Positions 36,892 through 49,343 of a stretch of 64,000 nucleotides of DNA are shown in pieces. The stretch spans positions 37,083,362-37,147,361 of the forward strand of contig OW028579.1 in assembly GCA_932294295.1 (NCBI GenBank), written 5' to 3'. The position numbers and the translations under genes are program-made. Origin of the DNA: Alitta virens. Taxonomy: Eukaryota; Annelida; Polychaeta; Phyllodocida; Nereididae. Numbering within the stretch: position 1 is the stretch's first letter; every line of letters begins with the position of its first letter. Under the pieces are notes generated by a model, which had not been told where the DNA came from, did not search any database, and saw only the letters and a list, made by a program, of their open reading frames with translations.

Positions 36892-37105
36892 CCGTGAAAA
36901 TCCGGTTCACTCCGCACTCTAAACGGGACAGTCGTGTTAGCTCCGTGTTGCTTCTTGTTGAGACCGTATTGACATCGTGTACACATCGTCAAACATTTAT
37001 TTTTTGTTGACATTTAACAGCTCTTTGATCCCGGAACCCACCGGAGGTAATAAAATGTTACTCCGGGACGCTCCGGCGTCTGATCCGGCTATGTGTGAAA
37101 CCCCC

Positions 37106-38165
37106 TTAAGAGATGTCCCAGATAGAATTCCTATTTGGCCCGTTACAACATCGTATTAACATCGCCGACATCGCGTCGACTTTGAAACAATTTGGAATGC
37201 TATCTGGAATACACCTTTCTATAAGTTTATAATATGTCACACATGATTGATCAGATATGCGATTTAACTCTCAAAGGCTTATGCTTATGTCATTCAGTAT
37301 TTGTTTTGATTGTCTAAATAAAAATCGAAGTGTTACTTGAAACCTTTGCATAAAAGAGAAGCAAGACACAATGGTCATAAAACGACAAACTCGAACAAAC
37401 TTCCACCTTAACCTTAGCAATCACATGGTTTATTTGATGAGCGTTATTAGGAAAGTCAGCACGTATAGCCACACCACATTATGATTAGAAACAGAACTGG
37501 TCAGTTATTGACTCAATCTGTTAACTGTCATGTATCAATAATTAGTAGTTCTTTCTAAATGAAAATGTAAATTTGTGTGTACTTTCTGTCTGCCATCACA
37601 ATTTACACCTTTAGCAGGCCTGTTCAAGCTAGAGTCTTTCTCAACTCCCCGCCCAACCTGCAGCCGTTAAGGCGCACTTAGGGTCAATGCAATCTACAAT
37701 CACCATCACTGCCTATAGCCAAGTACCCATTTACACCTGGGTGGAGTGAAGCAGTGGTTCAAGGAGGATCTGTTCAGTTCCTCCATGCTGTGGCTGGAAT
37801 TGCTAATGCAACCACTAGACCACGGCAAAATGCATTAGAAAAATGATGGGAACACATTGATTTGCAATACGATAAGTTTGCAATGAATATGAAAGCCTAT
37901 ACAACCGTTAGAAAGAACATGTACAAAAATGCTCTATTCAATGAGGAAAACTAGTCTGGCATGCCTGATTGCCAATTGCATAACCTTCACAGGGTTCATA
38001 CTTCTGAATTTACAATTATAATTGAATGCCAATTAATGTGTAGTACAACACATTCAATTAATATCAGTTTGGTTGAAACCAAGGTCCGTCCAAAATTTCT
38101 GAAGTCTCACGCCTGCCCGACACGACCCTTTATCAGTGTTGGTAGCCCGTATCTTAAGCATTACC
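37106..38165. other. Intergenic, no gene seen
   Basis: No exon or transposon frame is recognised. The sequence is AT-rich with no strong repeat. Confidence 0.4.
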
Positions 38166-38189
38166 AACCACCCACCCACCCACCCACCA
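38166..38189 (+). repeat. (CCCA)n microsatellite
   Basis: About six CCCA units in a row. Confidence 0.9.
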
Positions 38190-40915
38190 ACAATGCTGAC
38201 CATAGCCCTTGTTTCCCATGATTTAAACCGAAATACCCAGTCCATGGAAACTCTTTTTACAGCGAGGGCACTTATTAAGAAGAATGGAAAAGGTATACAT
38301 AGCTATTAAGCAAACAGTTATTCTGGTCAAAATTTTATTTGTGGTAAATACACAACAAAATCAGTGATGAGAAACTGAAATTAATCCATGTCAATAGGCA
38401 TATAAGTGCTCCATTTTAATCTATAAATGTGGTATCGCAGTATGTCAATTTTACAAATGTGCTTGATATAATTAAAATGAAAAAGATGTAAATTTACAAC
38501 TTTCGCGGAATTTCTACTCATGGTTAAATGAGGTCACTATTCACCTAATGATTGAAAACAGAACTGGTGAGATATTGACTCAGTCTGTTGACAGGTGATC
38601 ATCATAAGACAACCCAAATATATTACAGAGGTTGTTAGATGCATACACTTTCGTGGGTGTCCAATGCTTGACCCATAGCAAAATCGGTTACAATTTAATA
38701 TCAGTCTTATGATCATGTATAATTGAATTAACCTGTGCCACCTATTTCCTTTAAAGCAATCTGGGAGGGACGAGTCAGGAAGTTGAATACTTCACCTCTC
38801 TGGTCTTGAAAGAGACCAGTTTTGGTCAGAAAGAACTTCATACGTGGATATTCTTGGGTGGTATTGAGGGAAATGGCGACTGACAAGAATCTGTGTTTAT
38901 TGAGTCAGTTTAATGGACAAACAAGGGGGTCATTACAAGCTAATGTCTTGTCAAGGTCCATTACAACATCTGATCTCTTGATGCTAGAGGGCTGGTCACT
39001 GGTCAGCACTCTAAAGGCTGTCTCGTTTTGCAGCATTAATCTTCAGTAGTAAGGTGCTCATTGAGTCTCCAAAAGATGGTTGGTATTCCTCTCTGCATTC
39101 TTTGTGATTTTCAAAGAAATACACTTCATAATGTCATCCTCCACTATTTATTTGATCTCATTGAAAGATTTTTCCAATTCATCGTCCAATATTTCTTTTA
39201 GCTCATTAAAGCTCTCAATTCCTTTGCACTTCGTACCAGTGCTTCTTGCCCGGCATTTTTGGCTGGTGAAGTTGAAAAGTCATTTACCATATCTCAAGCA
39301 ATGTTCAGGTACTTTTGTTCATTTGTACTTGTGAGCAGTTTTACGCAAGTGTTACTCATGCACTGGAAGAAGAGGTCAGGATGTGGTACGTCATGATCAA
39401 TATAATTATTGAAAGATAACGTGCCAAGGGCACTTAATACGCTTTGGCCGAGGCAGTACCCCTTTACCACTAATAAGGAAATAAGTGTTTGCAGAACAAC
39501 GAACATCAAATTTCTGCTGACTGCTCAATGCATTTATAATTATTTATTTGCTTTAACAAAAGATAAGTACAAAATGTAAGGCGAATGACACAAAAAATAC
39601 CAGGATTATTTAATTAATATGAAATTCAATTGCAAACAAATTGTGATGTTAGACCAGTTCAAAATTAGCCATAATATTTTTAGATAATATTAGGCAGTTA
39701 ATACCAAAATGCTTGATGTAATTCACACCTCAAAGGAGACATATTTCGGCTGCTATTCAGCCAGTCCCTCTGAAGTATCCCAATTCAATTTTGTTTTAAC
39801 ATACCCAAAAAAAGAAATCAATTCAATTATAAGTATCCAATTGCAATTCAGTAAAGTATGCATAATAACTTCTCATTCTCCCTTTGTCTGGCACAATATT
39901 TCTTATTGTGTATGCACAATTTTGTAATTTCATTGATTTATTCAATCAGTTCATAAAATAAGTTTGCAATAGTCATATGTATAATTTTTTGGTTAAATTA
40001 AACAGTAATTTCATATGTATGTATTCATTTGTGTAATTCCCATGGATGGAAAAAGGTGAGATACTGTAAAATGTAGGATTAATTAGCACAGAAGAAAAAT
40101 AACTTTAGTTTATAAGTACTAATATCAGCCTCTTTTTGAAATTGTGACATCACAATTCAAAGCCCAGAGTCAAAGCACAGGCCTAAATTACTGTTCACTG
40201 ACTTCAGTGCTCAATCTATATTATATCGTCAGCTGAAGTTGTGAGATCAGTAATTTATGCCTGTTGTCAAAGTTAATATAAGTGGCAATTTCATGATGCT
40301 TTGCGTTGAGGTTGGACTGTTTTAACTCTGAACACTGGATAATTAAGTGATTGCCGTAGGCCTACATTGCATTGGCAATTATTCGGTCTAAAACAATGAA
40401 TTCAGCTCGCTTAAATGAGTGAATTCAGCGGAATCAGCGCCATATGTGATTCTATGAAGTTCATAAGTAAAACAGAGGCCAAATAACAGTGTATTATTTT
40501 GGTATTGGCCGATATTGGGATGGTCCCTGGCAAGCTGGCTTACAAGATTAGGGGCCTCTTAAAAAATAGTCCTGAATCATTTGTCGCCGCTGGTTAATTC
40601 ATCAATTGTGTGATTTCACCCTCCCTTCAAATGTGGCCTAATAACTGTTATATTAAATATTATAAATTCTGCTTAGACTTGTAAGGAGCTGCATTTAGCC
40701 GCAAAAGTTTGTGATATTTTGCCCAAGTCAAGTCACCATAAATAATACGACCACTGCAGTTGGGTGTATCTGAAATAGCCTTATATTTTTATAGCGGATG
40801 CCTTGAAGAGGAATCGCACCTGTTAAAACAAGAACTAAATCTCTGCTATCACTGGCACACCAATAACAATCTATTGATGCACAAAGGGCGCAATTGTAGT
40901 TTGCTTAGCTGCTGC
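38190..40915. other. Intergenic, no gene supported
   Basis: A - strand stretch around 39509-39294 reads KGYCLGQSVLSALG and a following acidic, phenylalanine-rich part. It looks protein-like and faintly resembles OTU-type protease modules of mobile elements, but frames break and no catalytic set can be shown. The rest is AT-rich with nothing recognised. Confidence 0.3.
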
Positions 40916-41434
40916 AATAAGCTGGATGAAGTGAAGGATTCCGCATGTGAATCCGCTAAAAATGCAATGGAAAGAGCAAGCAATGCACAAAAAATTTCAA
41001 TTACACTGCAAAATGAAAATTCTCAACTCAAAAATGATATTGCTTCAATGCGAATTAGTCTTGTTCAAATGGGGTGTCAATCACGTCGAGAAAATTTGAT
41101 ATTTAATGGCATTACGGAAAAGATGGGCAAAGAGACGTGGGAAGATTGTGAGACATCAGTGAAAGATATTTTGTGCAAAACTTTGGGCATTAATGGTGCC
41201 CCTACCATTAAATTTGAACGTGTCCACAGATTAGGCCTAAAAAAAGCTGACAAAACAAGACCAATAATAGCAAGATTTTCAAGCTTTAAAGACTGTGAAT
41301 TGATATGGAAAAACCGACATAAACTGTCAAAATCAAACTTTAGTATACTTGAGGATTACCTGGTTGAAATAAAAAGTAAGGTCTGTATTGTGACGATTTC
41401 TCAAGGAATATTTCTAAAACTAGTATGTACATAA
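40916..41434 (+). mobile_element. LINE ORF1-like remnant
   Basis: The frame has a heptad-like region (KLDEVKDSACESAKNAMERA... LQNENSQLKND) followed by RRENLIFNGI and FERVHRLGLKKADKTRPIIA, then IWKNRHKL. This is the coiled-coil plus RNA-binding part of LINE ORF1 proteins common in marine invertebrates. It is cut at the right, and no EN/RT frame follows. Confidence 0.75.
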
Positions 41435-42640
41435 GCTATGCAATTTAAGTTAGAGAAGATAAACTAGATATGATATAATCAATCCTACTTACCAACTCTG
41501 TTGCAAGACAGAATCTTCGCAACATCTGTGTTTTCATGATTTAGCAAAAAGATCTTGTCTTACTCATACCTTGAAACGCTGTCTCAGTGGCTGCCAAGAT
41601 TTTCATGCTGAGTGATTTCGCATTCATCATCATGACTCAAGCATTGGACTCGTGTGCACATGGCCATGGGTTCTAACCCAGACATGGCATGCGGGAACCG
41701 AGCAGATTCTCCTTCAACCATACATGGGGACAGAAGATATTTTATTAAGTGGGCTGAGAGCTATATATATGCACCCATAATCTGATAGCAGACTATAAAC
41801 CTCCACCTTTACCTTTATAATTGAGAAAGTTAACATTCCATTGAAAGTTCATTTGACAATAGTGTAATGTTTCTGAGAGGAGATTGCCCGACCCAGGAAT
41901 CTAACCTGGGACTTCATGCATGGTAAGCGAGAGCGTTGGCCATTACACAGAAGAGTCACTCACTGCTACGAGGGTAAAATCCCGCTAAACCATTACAATA
42001 GTAAGCACTTTACATGGCCTTCATCAGCTTGAGACATAATATTTTTTGGGCATGGTACATGGTGTCTATATTGGAGCAAGTAAAGACCCCACTCTGGGGG
42101 TAAATGTGTAATATGGTGCGGACTCCAAATTTCTGCCTCAAGCAAATGATAGTCTAATATTCACCCAATTTGGCAAACTATGAGGGTATCCAAACACTCG
42201 ATTTGAAAGTGTTGTATTTAATTAAATATCAGATTTTTTTAAATGTTTACTTGTATAGTAAAATGCTCAGTATCTCATCATGTGGCAAAGCCCTATAGAG
42301 TAACCATTCTCTGAGGTGTGGCTTTTTTTTAAATTACTGGACCATACAAGATCTATGTTATTATCAGGAAAAATTCCTGTGTGGTTGATCGACCCTTTCT
42401 GTTGCACCAGGAATTAAGTTTCAAAATAGAAACAGGGGAAGTCAGAGCATTATGTTCTATTGATAGTAGGATCATAAAAATCCATAAAACCATGCTATAC
42501 TATGGGTGGATCCGTTTGATATATAGACCTCTGCATGTCGATAAAAATTCATTCATACCAGAAAATTTTTCACGGGGGGTTGACAAATTAAAAAGTATTG
42601 CAGGACCGCTGAATCTTCTAATATTGATTAAATAAATTGT
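41435..42640. other. No gene; one tRNA-like repeat head
   Basis: The - strand segment 41886-41957 matches the tRNA-like head at 9476-9550 (TGTAATGGCCAACGCTCTC, B box GGTTAGATTCC, GGGTCGGGC). The rest shows no coding signal. Confidence 0.45.
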
Positions 42641-42649
42641 ACTATGCCA

Positions 42650-42702
42650 AGGAGGGGGGGGGGGGGTTTAAACCCCCTAAAGCCCCTCCCCCCCCATAAT
42701 CC
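42650..42702. repeat. G-run / C-run palindrome
   Basis: GGAGGGGGGGG...GTTTAAAC...CCCCCC forms an inverted G/C block able to form a hairpin or quadruplex. No gene overlaps it. Confidence 0.6.
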
Positions 42703-42862
42703 GCTACTGCAAACATGTTCTTGACAGCCTTTAAGTAACGTTTATGTTTGAGCCCAGTAAATTTACATACAACTTCTAGTCTTTCAATAACGATCTACAT
42801 ATGGAAATAAATTGATTATTCTTTGGACTCATTCCAGACAATGATATCTCTGCAGAATCGTG

Positions 42863-43048
42863 GGGTCAGGGCCTAGCTCAGTGGTAGCATACTGGGCTTC
42901 CAGCTACTAGGTCCCGGGTTCAATTCCTGGACAGGCCTAAGTTTGATGGCTGTTTCATCCATTGTCTCATTACCATGGTCCCTGCCTGTTCTAATTAGCC
43001 CATCAGGTGCACAAATACAGGATGTAAAGCCTTACTCCACCCACCACC
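42863..43048 (+). repeat. tRNA-derived SINE, family 1, copy c
   Basis: This is the best preserved copy: A box TAGCTCAGTGGTAG, B box GGTTCAATTCC, and a head whose ends pair (GGCCT / AGGCC). The shared body follows (GATGGCTGTTTCATCC, CATTACCATGGTCCCTGCC, CTAATTAGCCCA), ending in ACTCCACCCACCA. Confidence 0.9.
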
Positions 43049-46000
43049 TCTCAGCAAAATAGTATTGCACTGCTATGAAAATTAAAAAGTTATATTCAGT
43101 ACTAACCTTGCATGTCACCATGTTTCACGTAGGTAAAAAAAAATTAAAAAAAATAACTATTAAACGTCACAGTTGAGACTGGAAGTTATTCAAGAAATAT
43201 AATTGTATATTCTACATGCATAACAGGGAAGTAAATTGGGATGATATATCATCTTGCTGTGAGAAAGTAGAAATAACTAATATTTGTGGTCTGTCATTAT
43301 CAATTGAACGTTATGCTGCAAGGTAAGGCATTTTTTATGTAATGCATCTGTGTGTATGGAAAGACAATAAACAAATGCATTCCATAGCAAATATTACCTG
43401 AGAGCTGTTCCATTTAAAAAAGAGGGGGGAGGGGAGCAGAGTGGACCTGAAATGTTTAGACACCCTCCTCAGTATCATGAGGAAGATGTTAATTTACAGG
43501 TATCTGGAGTGTCTTTCTTACTAAACCTAGGGGATTTAGCTAAAAACTTGCACTGTGAAAATATTTACTATAATCGAAAATATTTATGATATTTCCTCAA
43601 AAACTGCCTTCAACTTGGTCTCATGTATTAAATGACTGACCAATATGACTAGCCCACTTTAATACAGGGCTAGTGGTACTTTTAGTATAAGTTTGACAGC
43701 TTAATTACCATACCACATTTAGCTGTCAACTCAACTCTAATTTCTTATTTCTGACCAAAAATGCAATTATATTTACTATTCCACTTCTTATTATCTTTTA
43801 ATATCCTAGGAGGGATGTACTTCCCTTTAATATTCTCTGAAATACACTCAGTAGCTTTTCAATATAGCTCAATTCTGACCACAAATGGAATTATGTTTAA
43901 AATTCCACTTTTTGGCTTCCTTGTAAATATCCCTATATTTTCTACTGGTCCACTGGTTAATAATCAGTAGCCTTTCAGTATAGTTCAACACAAGGATAAC
44001 TAAGAAATTGTATAAGACTTAGAAATGTATTCTGAGAGAATTTACAACACATTTAATGAAATCAATTTTTAAGTCACACAAGACTCACACTAATTCACAT
44101 AAGTATACAGGTCTCAAGGTACTTATTACACTTTCTAAGAAACAGTGAAATAGCCAATGAAATTACTGCTTTCAATATGAGGATGAGCTGGCTGTCAATC
44201 ATGCAGCACACTCTCAGCCTTTTTCAATTAGTGTACCTGACTAACTTAATCATATCTGTATTCTATCACGTATTACACTGCCTGCCCACTGTTATTATCA
44301 TAAATGGCCTTTGCCTTGACAATGTTGTTTCTATCTGGCTGTGTATTTATTTGGTCTGCAGTCATCTCGTCTACATACTTTAAGATGACTCCCAGTGAAA
44401 GATTATTATTATTTATAATTACTTGTTCTTTTGTTTTCTTAGCTTGAGATCATATGTGTATTGTGTGCTTACTATTTTGTGCTATTTTAATTTGTTGTAC
44501 CACATTCAGTGGTCAGAGCCAATATTTACATACTGGGGGGGGGGGGATTTCAGTTGGGGGGGGGGCACAAGAGACCATCTTGCCCCCCCCTCCCCACCCC
44601 GTTGAACTGTAAATAACTGGACTGGTTATATCTATGTCTGCCCCCTATATGGATCCCTTGCCCCCTCCTTTGCAGCTACTGGTACCTCATGTTTTTATAT
44701 TTAATTTAATAATATAATAATAAACAGTTGTATTGCACCTGATTCAGACATTAATTTCCGATCACTGTGGTGACTGGTTAGAGAATCCATAGCATTTAAC
44801 ATAACTATTTAGGATATCTGTATAAATGTATTTTCAATTTATTTTCGAAGACATCACTGCAGCTAATTTTAATATTCTGTGGTAGTTCATTCCAGAGGCA
44901 AGGTGAATTGGCTGAGAAAGCTCCTCTCTCAAAATGTTTTATTAAATTTTATTTTCCAAAGACAGATTAATTGAAAAATTATGTGTCACTTAACAACACT
45001 TAACACTTAAAACCGTTTCAGCAAATGGGATTTTTTTCGTTTTTCTTTTGCCAATATGTCACTTCACATTGCTTTGCCTAATGCAAAGATTTAAGCAAAA
45101 AAAACACAAAAAAAATGAAATTTATTTGTATCGTACAATACGATTTCAGTCTTGAAATTATTTTGTGCTTAATTATTATAAAGAGTAGAATCTGCTCATT
45201 CGTATTATATCAATTCATTATGTTATAGTCATCCAAATGTCAATCACTTCAAACATTTAATATTTACAAGGAGAAAAGAATTTTGTATGGCATGACATCT
45301 CCAATAATTGTGGTGTTTGAATAATTGTATAGAGAGTAGCACTAACCTATCTTGTGGTGCCCTCTACACAGTGTCAAAAAACATAAATTTGTAAGACTCC
45401 CTTATATTATAATTATGATACAACACATACAATGTAATGCATTGACATAGGCCTATAGATGTGAATATGTATTATGATGTAATATGAGTCTATAGGCATT
45501 TTGAAATCCATAGCCCTTTTATTATCATTACACAAATATTCATATTTAGGCCAGTAAAAATTGACGAACACCCTTGCCTAACTCAAAACAGGCATTTGAT
45601 TCTATCATATGAATGACAATTTTTTAAAAGGCCACCTTTCGTCTTGAACGACCAATAAAATATTATCTTATCTTATCTTATGTAATACTCAAAATGTATT
45701 GATAAAAATTGGTACAAATAGTTATTTCATATGGTGACCATGGTGGCACACAAAATACTCAAACTATTATTCTCATATACCCTTATTAGTAGAGCAACAG
45801 AAGGTCAAAAAGTGCAATATGTAGAAGTTAACCCTCACCCAAGTACATTGACGTACATCAGCATACGTCAAAATGTTTACAAAAATGTAAAGTTTCTTTA
45901 ACTGGCCATGAAATATGTAATTTCCTAGGATGTTACAGATTACAGCTGATTCCACAGCAACCAATTGATGAAATTATGAACAAATTATTTTTCCTTTTAT

Positions 46001-46784
46001 TGGAATATTGTGCCTCTCTGAACATTTGTTAGTAACAAACCAGTCATCAAATTTTGAAGCTCCAAAATCATTTGTTATTAGTCAATTTTGATCAGCCATT
46101 GCACTGGTTGCCATGGATACACAAAATCAAAACAAACTTTGCTTCTTTTTTTTCAAAGAATTTCACCTTTCTTTTCTTATTATGCAAAAATTTGAAAAAA
46201 ACCCAGATTGTCTGCCATGGTTCAGAAAGCCAATAGTATGTACATTCCACTGATACCTTGTTTTGAGACTTCAGGGGTATATTAAGATTAAAAATGGTAC
46301 CCAAATCTCTAATTTTACAGCATAATGTCACTTTTGAAGAAGATTGTTGCATCATATTGTTAACCATATAGGGTAATAAATTAATTTAAGGCATGGAACT
46401 TTGGCTGGGATCTGGGATGGGGTGAACTTCCCAGTAGTTGACAGTTTTACATCCTCAAATAAGCAGGTTTCCATGGAAGCAGCCTTTTTTTGAAAATATG
46501 TGAAAAAATCATTTTATTTGGACAGATGCTCGAATTTGATACAAAATATTTTAAAGCATTATGATGATAGCCAGCCTAATTTTATATATTGTATAACAGA
46601 TGTTCCAGCAATTCTGAGAATATTTACATAACTGCTTGAATCTGGTTGCCAAGGTACAGTATTGTTTACATGCATAGCAACAGGTTTTACTCAATGTTGA
46701 CAAGTGGTGTAAATGAGCATTTCAATATTTTTTTATAGCATAGTTTTCAACAGGCATTCTTAAAGTAGCACAGATAAATCAATT
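43049..46784. other. AT-rich, repeat debris, no gene
   Basis: I see no supported gene. Poly-G/poly-C runs lie at 44534-44600. A short ATCTTATCTTATCTTA tail at 45662-45680, preceded by AATAAAATATT, is probably a LINE 3' end on the + strand. Confidence 0.4.
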
Positions 46785-47665
46785 ATTAGCACCCCAGCCT
46801 CATATCACCTACCAAAGCTCATTACATTCAGCAGAAATGCACAAATGTGATTCTTTTTGCCAATATTGGACCTCAGACTGCACACCTTATTAAATGACTT
46901 TCACATATAAGTGTACTTTTCTAATGAATACAAGTTTAGGGTGGCACAAAATTATTAGCACCCCATCCTCACCTATCAATGTTCATTACATTCGGCAGAA
47001 ACCCAAAATGTGTTTTTTTGCCAATCTTGGACCTCACATTGTGCACATTCTAATAAACACAAGTTTAGAGTGGCACAAAATTATTAGCACCCCAGCCGCA
47101 CCGACCAAAGTTCATTACAATAGTCAGAAATGCAAAACTGTAATTTTTTCCAATCTTGGACCTCACATTGCACACATTTCAAAAACTTTAACAAATAGAT
47201 TGGCAAAAAATCTAATTTTTTTTGCGTTTCTGCCGAACGTAATGAATTTTGGTTGGTGAGGCTGGGGTGCTAAAAATTTTGTGCCACCCTAAACTTGTAT
47301 ACATTAGAAAACCACTTTTATATGCTACTCAGTCATACCTAACTTGTATGTGAAAGCCATTTTGTAAGGTGTGCACTTTGGGCTCAAAGATAGGCAAAAA
47401 ATCAAATTTTTGCAATTCTGCTGAACATAATGAACTTTTGTAGGTAAGACTGGGGTGCAAATAATTTTGTGCCCCCCTAAACTTGTATTCATTAGATAGG
47501 TACTTTTATATGCTACTCAGTCATACCTAGCTTGTATGTGAAAGCCATTTTCTAAGGTGTGCAGTTTGAGCTCAAAGATGGTAAAAAATCACTGCGTTTC
47601 TGCCGAACGTAATAATTTTGGTAGGTGAGGCTGGGGTGCTAATTTTGTGCCTCATGTTCACTGAA
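46785..47665. repeat. 880-bp inverted array of a short repeat
   Basis: The left half (46785-47180) holds units such as TTAGCACCCCAGCC, TTCATTACATTC and AAGTTTAGGGTGGCACAAAA in direct order. The right half (47215-47665) holds the same units inverted (CTGCCGAACGTAATGAA, GGCTGGGGTGCTAA, TTTGTGCCACCCTAAACTTG). The whole would fold into a large imperfect hairpin. No protein frame was found. Confidence 0.85.
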
Positions 47666-47748
47666 TAGGTATTAATGTATGCTACTCATTGATATCTGAC
47701 TTATATGTGAAAGTCATTTATTAAAGTATGCATTGTGATATCAATTAT

Positions 47749-48475
47749 GAGTAAAATTCATGTATTATAATTACTTTTAATTCACTGAATTGGGATATAT
47801 GTGCTCAGTTCAAATGAAATAGTAGTCTATATTAGTAAAATATTACGTGAGACACAATTAAATAGCTAAGTGTTGCCTTAAAAGTACATAGTCTCTCTAA
47901 AATTAGTGCCTGAATGAAATTATTTTTGTCAGCTTAAAAGTCGGGTTGGTCCGTTTATTAGCGATCTTCTAAAACCGGAATTATTTTGAGTAAAATTCAT
48001 GTATTATAATTACTTTTAATTCACTGAATTGGGATATATGTGCTCAGTTCAAAGGAAATAGTAATCTATATTAGTAAAATATTACGTGAGACACAATTAA
48101 ATAACTAAGTGTTGCCTTAAAAGTACATAGTCTCTCTAAAATTAGTGCCTGAATGAAATTATTTTTGTCAGCTTAAAAATCGGGTCGGTCCGTTTATTAG
48201 CGATCTTCTAAAACCGGAATTATTTTGAGTAAAATTCATGTATTATAATTACTTTTAATTCACTGAATTGGGATATATGTGCTCAGTTCAAATGAAATAG
48301 TAATCTATATTAGTAAAATATTACGTGAGACACAATTAAATAACTAAGTGTTGCCTTAAAAGTACATAGTGTCTCTAAAATTAGTGCCTGAATGAAATTA
48401 TTTTTGTCCGCTTATTTTGGCCGCTTAAAAATCGGGTTGGTCCGTTTATTAGCGATCTTCTAAAACTGGAAGTTT
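47749..48475 (+). repeat. 239-bp tandem repeat, three copies
   Basis: Units start at 47749, 47988 and 48227 with GAGTAAAATTCATGTATTAT and end with AGCGATCTTCTAAAACCGG. They are almost identical; the third has a small insertion (CCGCTTATTTTGG). Few differences imply a recent expansion. Confidence 0.95.
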
Positions 48476-48826
48476 GGCTCATTTCAGGCTGGTAGGTGGG
48501 GTCATCTCTGTCTTCCTAGGTGGTGCCTATGTGCGTTGCTGCTGCCCCCTTGTGGTACTGTGGTATCTTATCATATAATACATGTTTTGGTGTTGTCTGA
48601 CAGCTGCAACTCATTGAATGCCATGATTAGTTGTTTTATACTTATATGTACTCCGCCATTACAACTTCCAAAGTTTATAAATAAAGATTTAGGCATAATT
48701 GAACTTGTATGGAGTATTACTGCAGTAAAACAAAGTAAACACATCGTTCGTTCACTGCTCAGGCGAGCTATTTATAGAACACAGAGCCTACAATTAAAAA
48801 AAAAAAAAACCTGAAATCACAACCAG

Positions 48827-48908
48827 AATTGGTGGCGCAGTGGATAGAGCGCTTGCAATGCTGTGTGAGGTGACACTGTACTGACAGTGATTCGAATCCA
48901 GCTCAGTG
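48827..48908 (+). repeat. tRNA-like SINE head (family 3)
   Basis: GGTGGCGCAGTGGATAGAGCG (A box) and GATTCGAATCC (B box) are 50 bases apart. A poly-A run directly precedes it. The head differs from the other two SINE families here. It is not a complete tRNA cloverleaf. Confidence 0.55.
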
Positions 48909-49294
48909 AATAATTTTTTTCATCAAAGTTACAGTCACATAATATTATATGACTGTTAATTAATTTGTAAAGACAAGATATTCTTTCCAAATGACAACTG
49001 TCTACTGCTAATATTGTTCACATATCTTTTTTTTAAAATAATTTTCTTGTTAGATGGAATAGCCTTGATGTAAATAATAACAAACAACAGTAAAATTGTA
49101 ACTAAGGTGATTTTACTTTTCAAATTCTGGTAACACACTTTCCCACTTCAAAAGTTTTTAGTTCTCCTTTTCGCACTTGCGGATGTAAGTAGTATGTTTA
49201 GCAATTTCTTTTTAACGTTACCCAGTCTTTGTAAATTAGTTATTAATATAGATTTCTGCTTTTGTTTACCTTAGGTAAATTCTGATTTGTTACC

Positions 49295-49343
49295 ATGGGC
49301 CCCCAATACTCTATCATCTTGGTAATATTGTGTTGTTACAGTG
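49295..49343 (+). CDS. Possible signal-peptide first exon
   Basis: ATG is followed by a short hydrophobic reading (MGPQYSIILVILCCYSG) that runs into a good splice donor, GTAAGT, in phase 1. This is the same exon design as the first exons of the two - strand genes in this window. No downstream exon on this strand could be found, so it may be the start of a gene lost to repeats, or chance. Confidence 0.3.

Larger units (their letters stand above)
31279..37105. mobile_element. MITE-like element with 43-bp perfect inverted ends, split by an LTR retrotransposon
   Basis: 31279-31321 (GGGGGTTTCACACATAGCC...) is the exact reverse complement of 37063-37105. Without the Ty3/gypsy element inside it, the unit is about 650 bp. 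The interior is full of CCGG-rich short repeats, including ATCCGTGTAG repeated five times near 31489-31540. The right flank is TTAA and the left is TAAA, which fits a TTAA target with one change. No coding sequence belongs to it. Confidence 0.8.

Noticed and set aside
31705..36900. Perfect target duplication of the Ty3/gypsy element
   Set aside because: The flanks are CCGC and CCGT, so only three of four bases match; reported as imperfect.
39294..39509. OTU-like protease
   Set aside because: KGYCLGQSVLSALG is suggestive, but the preceding Asp and a later His cannot be shown and the frame breaks.
46894..47259. 121-codon repetitive frame
   Set aside because: It is the left half of the inverted array; repeats in the protein follow the DNA units and are not kept in the other half.
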